DNA from: Phorcus lineatus
Taxonomy: Eukaryota > Mollusca > Gastropoda > Trochida > Trochidae
Length of the DNA: 64,000 nucleotides
Direction: 5' to 3'
Assembly: GCA_921293015.1 (NCBI GenBank)
Contig: OV121088.1
Coordinates: 2,852,001-2,916,000 of the forward strand
Below the pieces are notes generated by a model. That model was not told the origin of the DNA. It made no database searches and saw nothing but the letters and a program-made list of their open reading frames with translations. Within the stretch, counting starts at the first letter, position 1. Every line of letters begins with the position of its first letter. The translations under genes were made by a program, and so were the position numbers. This document shows positions 41,901 to 53,900 of this stretch, piece after piece.

Positions 41901-44900
41901 CCCAGCATAATCCTTTACCAAGTCCATGACGAGATCATACGTTTTCCCACCAACAGAAACAGCTTCATTTGTTTTTCCAGTGTAGAGTTGGAACTTGCAA
42001 ACATAACCATTGGTTGAGTCACACAACATGTATGCCTTTATCCCATACTTCTTCGGCTTGTCGGGATTGTATACTTTGAAACTGAGATTGCCTTTCCAAG
42101 GCACCAACCCTTCATTGACGCAAATGTTTTGGTGCGGCTTGTAAACTTTAGAAAAACTATGTACGATTCTCTGGTACAAATAGCCAAGTTTATTGATAGG
42201 TGAAAAATGAGGTGTGTTTCGTCCCGGCATTTGGTTGTTATCATTCAAATGTAGGTACATTAGTAATAACCAGAACCTATCGCGAGGCATACATTTGGCA
42301 AAGAAAGGCGTCGACGTCACATCACTTGTTGACCAATACTCAGAAAAATTCATCTGTACAACTAGAGACATCGCTATAGTCATTGCAACGAATACTTTCA
42401 TTTCTTCAGCATTTGTATCATACCACTGCCTCAACCTTGAACATGGTTTCAGAACCTTATCATCGACTTGCTGGTGGAAGTACCTGTTGGTTTCTGCTGC
42501 CAACGATCCATAATCATCTTCATGCAGGAATAACCCAAAAAAATCTATAGGATGCGGATTATCAGGCAATTCTATAAACCGTCCTAATCCCGTTGCGCCA
42601 GTAAAATGCAGATCAACATGTCCAAGTGGCCTCGGCCCCTCTGTCCAGCGTTCCATAAAGTTCTCAGGGTCATCAAAATGTGTGTCCATTTCATTATATT
42701 GCTCATCAAAGCCACTGAACTCTTCCTCTGTGGATGTACCAGCCCCACCAGTAGCAGCTAATATGTCTTTTGCAATATTTCTTATTTCCATATCACTATC
42801 ACTGTCACTTTCACTATCACTCTCATCGGTAGACTCCATGTCAGAAGCTTCATCAGCATGGACCTCGTTGATGAAGTCGACGTCGCTTGACGTTGACGGC
42901 CCTTCCCAACTCCTAGTCCTCGGTCGCCTGGCCTTAGGCATCTTTTACATCAATCTGTAATTGATTGAAAAGAATTTAGAAATGTGCAAGATATTCTATC
43001 AAATCCTGATAACCTATACAGAAAAATTCAATGTGAGCTTCATGGACATTCAATTGCCCCATTTTGTGAGTTTTGTAAACAAATATACTGTTGCGCGCCG
43101 ATGGCGCCAGCGGCCATCAATAATGACGGAATTCCGGACATTTTCTAACTGTCCTGGCGAATGCCGGACATTTTCTTTCATTTTGTTGCAAAAGTCAAAT
43201 GAGGACAAATTCTAACTTTGCTGGACAATTTCTAACTTTCGGACAACTTTTCACAATCCTGCCGAACAAGTTCTAATGTTGCCGGACAATTTCTAACTTT
43301 CGGACGACTTTTCACAATCCTACCGTATGTGCCGATGGCACCGACGGCCGCTGACGTTGTATCAACATTACGAACCCTGATGCCGCCTTCTCACTTCCTA
43401 TGCAACGAGCCGGCGAGTCGCGAACAACTGCCTTCTACGTCAGGAAAGTTCTGATTGTTCTGTTGTGGATTACAAAAGTTTTTCAACTCTTGACTTCTCT
43501 TCTGAGAATGATAGGTTCCACGGGCCTATCCGTCAGGACGGCCGTAGTCAACGAGCACCCGGCCCGTTGTTTTTAGTTCACTCGAAGGAACTCATGCCAT
43601 CCCGACATATATAGCAAACTATTTCAGACCTCGGAATACTACCAAACTTTTTTTTCAGAAATCAGTTTTCTCGTCCAACAACGATGTTCGTGCTTGAGTC
43701 TCTTTATGTAACAACCTAGAAAAAAACGTCGCCACGGTGTAATAAAAAAGTTATATATCCATATATCATTGTCGTCCATGTCAGACATACCTGGTGGCGG
43801 TGCCCGACGAAGTCTGCTGAAAATGTTTTCCTCGAACACGAACATTTTCGTTGGACACATTTTCTCATGACCTGATGGCGGAGCCCGGCGAAAGATCCCC
43901 GACATACTGTGTCTCAACCACAAACATTGTCGTTGGACAATTTTGCCTTGACCTGATGGCGGTTCCCGACGGCATCCCCAACGGCATCCCCGACATTTTT
44001 TCCGGGATCCGCTACATGGTACAATTGCGTTAATTAGTAAATGCGTCAGATTATAAGTCCGGCTTCCGGGGTTCGCCAAGGCTGACTGCGGCGTAGTTTA
44101 ATTTCATCCCGGACCATTCCGTAAACCGCGGCTTGATGGTTAACTTAGGAAAAATGAATTTTTGAAAGAGGCAATATTGATATTATGGTATCTTCATAAA
44201 TTAGCTCCACAGAGGAACAGTTTTGTCAAATAAAGAAGTTACAGTGTGATAATGATTGAATGAATATGTGCATTAAATCATGAGGATGTCATGATCAGGA
44301 ATTTTGGTTAAGGCAATATGATATAATGGTATTTTTCATGGCTTAGGTCCAGAGATGCACATTTTATCAGTGCATCAAGGCTTAAAGTTGCCAGTGTCTG
44401 AGACTGGTGTGAGTTACACCTTGCATTGGAAGTTTTCCCCATGGTTGACCCCAAATGGCTATGTTGAACTAGTGCTCTTTCAGACGGGTTATCCCAATAT
44501 TTAAATTTCATAGCTTATTGTTCTGTTTGTGTAACAATATTATATATTTCTCCAGGATCGAGAGAGCAACAGACGTCCCCCATACAGAGGCTCCATGGGC
44601 CTTCCGGATCATCCACACCTTCAAGGAATATAAGACATACCTGTTTTCTGCTTCATCGGAGGTCGAAATGAAAGTGAGCTCAAAGTTTGTGTATTTAATT
44701 CCTTACCTGCTGGTTACAGTATCGGATCGAGAGGTCCATTGTTTGATTCCTGCCAGGGGCTCGGCAACTTTGTATGCAGTAGAGAACTGAATTTCAGGGC
44801 AACCGCCAATGGTTTGCTAGTTCCAGCCGATGCTCGCAGGTTTCACCCAATGCATAACCACAATTTTCTTACAGGCTTTCTCCCAGCAATATTACTAGCA

Positions 44901-47900
44901 GCCGGGATATAAGTGAAATACTCTTGAAAGGGGCTTTAAACCCCATATCACCTCACCTCACAATAAGAGGGTTTTTATTTTTTCATAATCCACCAGTGTA
45001 AGGCATTGCAGTGTAATATTAAGCGAAAATATTAAACTTGTGCAAACCTATTAATTTTAGCACTTTGTTTGTTAGTGTGCTCGCTTGATGTAAACTTGCT
45101 ACCATGTACCAGTCAGATAATACAAGCCGTATTGGTATCAAACTTGCCATCGCTCACAGCATTTTTTATTATTACCTACGAGGGCAATCATATCGGGGTT
45201 CATATTTTTCATATGATGCCCTAGGGCAAAATATCGCTTTTACATTGTGATGTATTGTTATAAACAATGATTTGATGTCACAGTTCTACTAAGACATCGG
45301 GTTCCAAATGTGACGACAGCGGGTGATCCGCCTTTGCTTGGAGTTTGATTTTGATAATTTTCTTTGATTTCCGTCAATAATAAATAATAATAAACAGAAT
45401 ATCATATTCGAGTTCCTAACATACTATGCTTATGACACTCATGCCTTGATATCAGTATATATCCCTCGCTTTCGCTCGGGAAATACTATATTTAGACACT
45501 TGTGTCGTATAGATATTATGTCATAGACACTCATATAATATCCTCTATGTACCTTTGTTATCATCACAATATAATACAACTTGACATAAACTGTTTTATG
45601 AATATGAATTCTTTTACTCAGGAATGGATGAAGAGGATAAAGAAAGAGATGAAGCTCGCTAACAACCAGGACATTCCGGGGACAGCGGTCGGGGCCGACG
45701 ATAGTGATGACGGGTACCATACCTACCAAGAAATCGAGACCAAGATATACGACGACCCAGATGATCTGAAGATTCCCACTAACTATAGGAACCGAAAAAA
45801 TGATGATTGTGAGTATGTTGAGTAGCGGATAAATGTTTTGGACTCGTGTGATACTTAGGATTTGATATATATTTAAAGTATATTTGTCATGTAGATGGAA
45901 TTTGTAAGGAAAATAAAACTTTATTTGTACTATTTTATTAAATATAACAATTACTTTATGTTGGGTTTGCTCTAGAATGAATCTGTCTCCATGACAACAT
46001 GACATCATGAGTATCATTATATCGGAGGTTGTTCTATGATGTCAGAACAAAGTTAAGTGACACTTGTGACATCATGTTATCCTGTATTTTTTGTAATGGA
46101 GCAATGAATGAGCACTTGAACATATATTTATACACATCTTAGTTATGTTGCTGACAGAGCATTTTTTGAGTGTAATTAAGGGCGGTTAACACTCTTGTAA
46201 ATACATTCCTTAAAGATATTTATACAGTAACAAATTACCTAAAGTTTGGGCAGAGTATGACACAAACTTGCACAGTGCAATATATTGCAATACAAAGCTA
46301 ATGTATTGCTATAATATTGCAATATACTGAATGAACTCTTCTTTCAACTTTGAAACCTCTTTATATAGTTTAAACATTATGCAATGCAATGACTTCAGAT
46401 CTTTAAAAAAATTCACCTTTACTAAGAAAGATAATTTATTAAAGTAAATTTTTTTGGCATATAAAAACTGGCTACAAGCCAATAACCTATTCTTGCACAC
46501 AAAAGACTTCATCTTACCAGTTAATCAAATAAGAACAAGCTTTCTGAATAAATTTGACTTGAAATTAGTTGTTGCGATATATTGCTATATGAAAAATAAT
46601 ACTGCAATAATTTTATTGCAAAATCTGTACCTCTATATATTGATATTGCAATAATGTTGCTAAGTCCAATAATAATTGTGTTTGATTCATCGCAGTGAAA
46701 AGAATAGTTTTCAGTAACAAGTTGACTTGCAACTAGTTTTTATGAACAAACTATTCAGATAAGCACATACTCAATCTACAATTGTTTTTCAGATTCTGAC
46801 GACGATGATATCTACGCAATAAGAGAACCAGTGGCGCCACCTGTGCCAGCACAAAAAGGTGGTAGGACAAGAGGAGGTAAGTAAGGATTTCTCTTTTTAA
46901 TTTATTTTTCGCTAAATCGGCAAAAACATTTGTTTAAAAATTGTTGCAATCAATATTTTGATGGATTACATCTAAAATGTAAAGGGATGTCTCTATTTGA
47001 GTAAATTTTGCTAGAATTCATTGTAAATATATAAAAATATGATAAATGGTATGATATATAATAATTGATAAAATATATCTTTAGTTCCCTGTGATAATAA
47101 TGTAATCAGAACCATATAGCTACTTCTCTTGTTACATCTTCATCAATCTCAAGGAATATGTTGAAAAAAATCTCCACTTACACCCTGGATACATCATGAT
47201 ATAGTATGATGATGAAGGATATATGATAGAGGTCTGATTTTATCATAATTGAAATGGCCAAGTCCATGATGACCAAATCTTGTAGTTTCCTCAACCTCAA
47301 CATAGAAGCTGTAATATTAAGTAGTTTAAAAGGAAATTTCTGACTGGACTATGAAGCTCAGGTGCAGCCTGCAGAAAAGCTGGCCCCAAGAATATAAAGT
47401 GACAGATGATGGTTGCACTGGTAATAGTAGAGATCACTCTTATGCCATGAACACTTGTAATCTTCTCTATGTAAAACTGTTTAAAAGATTGGAAATTTTA
47501 TTGTTTGATGATGTTTTCATATTTCCTTGTCAGCGACCATGCACACCCCGAGAGTGAAACAATTAACTTCAGAGCTGAATTTAAAGCTGGATTTGAGTAA
47601 ACAGGTAGGACTTCATTTATTGTTGAGAAAAAATTTGACTTTAGTTTATTTTCAGCTAGCACAGATTTTGAAACATGAAATAGTTAAAAAAAAATTGCAT
47701 TTGCTATAAAAAAAATTAAGTACAAATGTGATCTGTTTTACTTAAGTACAAATGTGGTCTGTTTTACGATTTAATTTTTAAGTTAAATGTCTGTTTTTTT
47801 TAATGGATATTTTTGTGACAATCTCTCAAAAAATAGAAACATTTTACACACAATGTCCTTACAACCTTAACATGAGGTACAGTAACAAATGACATGATTT

Positions 47901-50900
47901 TGCACCGGATGGGTGACCTTTGGATTAGTTTGAGGGATTAACATCTATCTCCAGCAAACATTAATCCTTATTCTTTCGTGTAACTTTTGGAAAACTTTTG
48001 AAAATGATACTAAGAGACTTTTCACATACAACCACTGATCAACTTTTTAGCTCATCAGGTCTGAAAGACCCGATGGGCTTATGGCATGGCATGGCGTCCG
48101 GCGTCCGTCCATCCGTCCATCCGTAAACTTTCCACTTTTTCGACTTCTTCACCAGAACCAATGACTCTAGAGAGCTGAATAGTTGTGTGTAGACTCATTG
48201 GGCACTGGGGATTCTAAATTGTAGGTTTGGTGACCCCATGACCCCAAATGGGATCACAGGGGTCAAAACCTGAAAAACCTATTTTCATCTTCTTCTCCAG
48301 TTCCAAAAGGTCTAGAGAGCTGAAAAGGTGTTTGTAGACTCCTTGGCCAACGGGGATTTGAAACTGTAGGTTTGGTGACCCCTTGACCCCAAATGGGGTC
48401 ACAGGGGTCAAAACCTAAAAAAAACTAATTTCATCTTTTTCTCCAGTTCCAAAAGGTCTAGAGAGCTGAAAAGGTGTGTGTAGACTCCTTGGCCAACGGG
48501 GATTCTAAATTGTAGGTTTGGTGACCCCATGACCCCAAATGGGGTCACAGGGGTCAAAACCTAAAAAACCTAATTTCATCTTTTTCCCTAGTTCCAAAAG
48601 GTCTAGAGAGCTGAAAAATTGTGTGAAGACTCCTTGGACACTGGGGATTCTAAATTGTAGGTTTGGTGACCCCATGACCCCAAATGGGGTCACAGGGGTC
48701 AAAAACTAAAAAACATTATTTCATCTTCTTCTCCAGTTCCAAAAGGTCTTGATAGCTTAATAGTTGTGTGTAGACTCCTTGGACAATGGGGATCCTGAAT
48801 TGTACGTTCGGTGACCCCTTGACCCCAAATGGGCAATGGGTTGATTGTGAATAACTCGGACGTTGGGACAGGCTATCTTTCCTACACTGCCCATGACCCC
48901 ATGGTCTAAACCCAAACACCTATTTCTATCAAAAGTCTGATGAGCTACAGAGCCCATGGCTCTATTTTTGTTGTATAGAACTCCAAATTGCCAATGTAGT
49001 GTCAGGTTGTTTTGTTTTTGGTTAATTTTGAAGTTTTCTATTAAACATCCATTTCACAAAAGCTGTTTTACCATTTTGGGTTTCTTTTTTTAGATGCCAA
49101 AAGTACTTTATAGCAGGGTAAAATGATTATATGATGACAATTTCTAAAACACTAGTATATCCCTATGCATCAGCACCTAGGGTTAATAATGTCAATATGA
49201 TAATCATATATAATATAGTAAGATGGGCTCTGGAGTTCACTGATCATTAGATTATTATGATATATATTATCCTTTCAAGTAAATGTCAGTATTCTGTCTG
49301 AGAATGTTATATAAAAATCTCTAATATGATAATCCTACTTTCCTTTCAAAACAAGCATGGAAGTGCTGGTAGATGGTGGAATCTAGCCCTCGTTTGATAG
49401 ATTCATACAATTTTTTAAAATTATTTTGCAATCCATTGATGCAATCATATCTTGTTACTCAAGCCAAAAGTATTTTTTTAAGTTCGTATTAGATACATGA
49501 TGAATTATGATATAAAAAAGTTTAATATATATTGTGGGTTCAACTAGTAAATGTTTCTCACCACAATTGTCAGCATATAAGAATAGATTTTCTTGATATC
49601 AAATATTTTACTATAAAATTCACGACGTTTTGAATTATATGGTAATTCCTTCATCCGTCAGTCCAACAGTATTATATTTTCGATTTTTAAATTACATTAC
49701 AATGCAGTTCCTTTTACAATATACTTCTGGAGGAGGTTTTAGTAGCAAGAGGAAGAGCTTTCACTACACACATGTAATATACTAGATAACACATCCCTAT
49801 AGTTGACCCTTTCATCAGTGTCAATAGTCCATGGCATCTACAGAGAAATTTTCTGTTAACAAATTTTCCTTAGACTAGGAAAAACAATTACTTGTTTTAC
49901 TCATTTATGAAAACAAATGTTTAGGCAGAGGGGTACTACAAGCTGTTGGACCTTGTATTTGTCAAGGTACTGATGGCTGTGTGGGTAAGCCTTTGAGACA
50001 ATCAGTGCTTGTGATATTTGTCTTGTTCTGATAATATGAATTTGAAAACTGCAAGAGACGACCTAAAACAAAGCCACTCTTGGGTGATGCCATTTATAAG
50101 ATTTGTCCACTAAATAAAATAAGAACTTTCTGTATTATTTCAGATAGTGGCATCCCAAATTTAACAATGTTACCTTTGTTCACTATCTCATTGGGGTGTA
50201 TTTCAAACGTCTCATGGACTATTGACGCTGTGTCATATATATTCTATTGTCAACTCCCCCTGCTTTGTTGTTTCTTATAAACTCCTATCATAATCAGATG
50301 CTGAGACATGTCAAATGTTGAGATTAAAAGCTCCTCAAGAGAAAGCCATGAGGATCTAGTGTTAATATTGTGTTCATTTATCATTTGAAGTAATTTTTAC
50401 CAAATAATTTGACTAAATTTAATGAAGTTTTAAGAAGTTTAAAACAGTAACATAATTTATTGAATACTTAATATTTTGAAAACAGATAAGTTTTTGCCAA
50501 CCTTTCTCATTTAATAAATTTAACGTATATAAATTCAACTATCAAAAAAAACCAAGATGAATAAAATCTTAGTAAAATACAGAATTTTATATTTTGTGAA
50601 TGTTATCAAGTATTATTATGAATCAATTTAGTGCATGCTTTATTTTATGTACCAAATTCATAAGATTGATTACTAAGAACTTACATTTTCCATTTTCTGT
50701 CTGCAGGAGCATGCAGTGAAGGAACCTCAAAGGTGGGTTTACCTTTTGACCTCCCGAACTAATTACCGTATTCATTGTCAATTTTCATGGTAAGAAATAG
50801 ATATAGATAACCACAATAGACCTAGCTGTTTATGTGAATCAGGAGCTGGGAGAGGGCAGTGGTTAGCGTGCTCAGCTTCTGCTCAAGAGGTCTGGGGATC

Positions 50901-53900
50901 AAATCCTGCCTGGAGCTCAGCACCTTAATTAGAAAACTATTTTACATGCAGTAAGATGCAATGCTTCAATGAATTTCAGTGAAATACCACTCATGGTTAG
51001 CTAGTTCCAGACAATCCTGGCAGGTTTCTCCGCAATGCATAGCCACAATAGTAAATGCAGACTTTCTACATGCATTGATACAAGCAGCCGTGATTTAAGT
51101 GAAACACTCTTGAAAGCAGCGTTAAACTCCAAATCACCTCACCCATATGACAAGTTGTATCAATGGTGTCATTTTATTGACAAGTATTCACTGTTGCTTG
51201 CAATTAGCATTAAAATACTATACGGTTCAGTATTGTATATAAATATAATGGTGTATTTTAGTGTTTTTTTAATTTAGAATTGAAAAAATTACTGGTGAAT
51301 GCCAAATTAGTAAAACATCATTTTGAAAATTCATATTTCTTGGCAGGCATCAAACAGATTTAATAGATCAATCTACTACTGTACAATTAAAGTGAGTGTG
51401 GAAATTTGGTTTCTGCACATGCTATTGATAATGAATAGAATGCAGGATGATTATGCAAAATGAGTTGTTAAGTTCCAATTTGCAAGTAAGATATTTTACC
51501 TATCATAGCGAAAGGAAATGAAATATTGAAAAACAATATGATTATTAAATCATATATGATATAAATATTTTTATATAATTACAAAGACTGATGAGAAAGT
51601 TCCAACTACAACCGTTTTATCCTAAACATTGAAAAGTCTGATTCCTGATCTTAATTGAATGATTATTTTTGATAAATCATAATTATGAGTATGATAAATA
51701 TTTATTTTAAAAATATGTTTTGTCTTCAGAAAGAGGCGAGGAGACCCTGATGGAGCGAGCATAAAGAGTGAACATAAAGAAGTTTACACAGATGCTGCCT
51801 CTTCGGTAGGAACTCAATGACTAATTAACAAATTAATTAATGTTATTTTAATTTCACTTTTATTATACAAAATTTTCCCTTTTGATAATTCCATACATAT
51901 TCGAAATTGTTGTCCCTTGTGTAAATCATAAGTCTCTATGTGGCTGTTTATTTTTCGATTAACATTGAATACATGAAAATATCACATTTTTGCAATTTAG
52001 ATTAAAAATGGGAACTTTAGAGGAGAGATTTGAACTTATCTCAGGACAAATGGAATTTTGGTTCTCATTTTAGCTACATACAAAATTCAAGAAACATACT
52101 CTGATGTCACTTTACTTATGTTCTAATTATCCCCCGCCCCAATGTATTTGGCGGGGGATATTGAAATGGTCTCCGTCCGTCCGTTCGTCCGTCCGTCCTG
52201 ATAAAGTTTCCGGAGCACAACTCCAAAATGGTGAGACCTATCTTGACGAAACTTGGTATTTGCAACGGGCATCATGCGTTAATGTGCCTTTTGGGGTTTT
52301 CAACTTCTTTGCATTTTTATTTTTACCCATTTCCATGGAAACATATCATAGGATTTCGTTTCCGGACCACAACTCCAAAACTGTGAGACCTAGCTCGACG
52401 AAACTTGGTATGTGCAACGGGCATCATGCGGAGATGTGCCTTTTGGAGTTTTCAACTTCTTTGCATTTTTATTTTTACCCTTTAAAGTTTCCGGACCACA
52501 ACTCCAAAACGGTGAGACCTAGCTCGACGAAACTTGGTATGTGCAACGGGCATCATGCGTAGATGTGCCTTTTGGGATTTTCAACTTCTTTGCATTTTTA
52601 TTTTTACCCATTTCCATGGAAACGTAACATAGGATTTTGTTTCCGGACCACAACTCCAAAACGGTGAGACCTAGCTCGACGAAACTTGGTATGTGCAACG
52701 GGCATCATGCGTAGATGTGCCTTTTGGGATTTTCAACTTCTTTGCATTTTTATTTTTACCCATTTCCATGGAAACGTAACATAGGATTTTGTTTTCGGAG
52801 CACAACTCCAAAACTGTGAGACCTAGCTCAACGAAACTTAAAATGCAACACCAATATCTAAAATTGGTAATAACAAGTCACTACAACATCATGATACCTT
52901 TAGAATCCCTCACCATATTTACCTCTCGTGAAAAGAATGTTTTTTTAATTCGAGACCACTTTTCTTACCGGACATGCGCAGATGCCATTTCTCATTGAAG
53001 CGAGAGGTGTTGGACTTGACGCCATTTACGTTTAGCGTGACTTTTCCAGGTTGGCGGTTTTGGAAATTTTAGCCCTTGGCCTTTGGGTACATTTGATGAT
53101 CTTATTTCGCATTAGGCCCCACGCTAACATCATATCTTGTGGTTAGTATTATTGTTCAGGGATCGTCACAGTCATGATTTCAAGAAATATTGTTACTTTT
53201 TTGTCAGTAGGCGAAGGTTCTCTTCGATTTCGACAACAAAATATATTGAGTTTTTCCGGGCGTCTGATTGACGGTTTGCAAAGCCTTGAATACATTTCGA
53301 CGATGTTATTTAACCCTTGGATCCCCTCTTAAATGATGCATTTAACAGAGGTTAAATGGTACTGTCATTTTAGATTGATGTCAGTCATTTTGTGTAAGAA
53401 TTGCCATAGATCTATTTATTTTCTAACGTGACCGATCGAGTGATTCGGTGTTTGATTCGCAGTTCATTTAGTTCGATTACTGACAATAGGTTACGAGTTA
53501 ACCCCTGGACACATCATGATATTCTCATCCCTTTGATTAGATGCATTTCGTTTCAAGGTTAAAGCTAAATGATCTTGAATAGTATAGATATCCCGACCCG
53601 GGGTGTAAATTTCCGGGCCTCGAGTTGTCACAAGTCACCAAATAAAAAAGTATGATTAGATCTTATAATAAAATTTACTGCAAGGTAAGTTTCAATGAAA
53701 GTTATCTATACGTCTATAAGTATTTTTAAATGTATTTAGTAGCGTGCGTTAGTTACACTTACCGTTGAAGATAATGAAAACATCGACATTTTCACTTAGG
53801 CTAGGCCTAGGTCTTTCCTGTGAATCCTTCCAAGTTTTGTTTAAAAATAACTATGTTCATTCAAAAAATGACACACAAAATAATTCCTTACAGATAAAAT

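Noticed and set aside
41074-42960. Plus-strand open frames at 41.0-43.0 kb
   Set aside because: They are antisense shadows of the piggyBac transposase.
45439-46017. 192-codon open frame on the minus strand
   Set aside because: Antisense shadow of the SH3BP2 exon at 45622-45808 plus flanking AT-rich intron and a foldback. Hydrophobic text without domain features.
48048-48956. CRISPR-like array
   Set aside because: The ~145-bp units are repeats throughout with no unique spacers, and the window is animal nuclear DNA.
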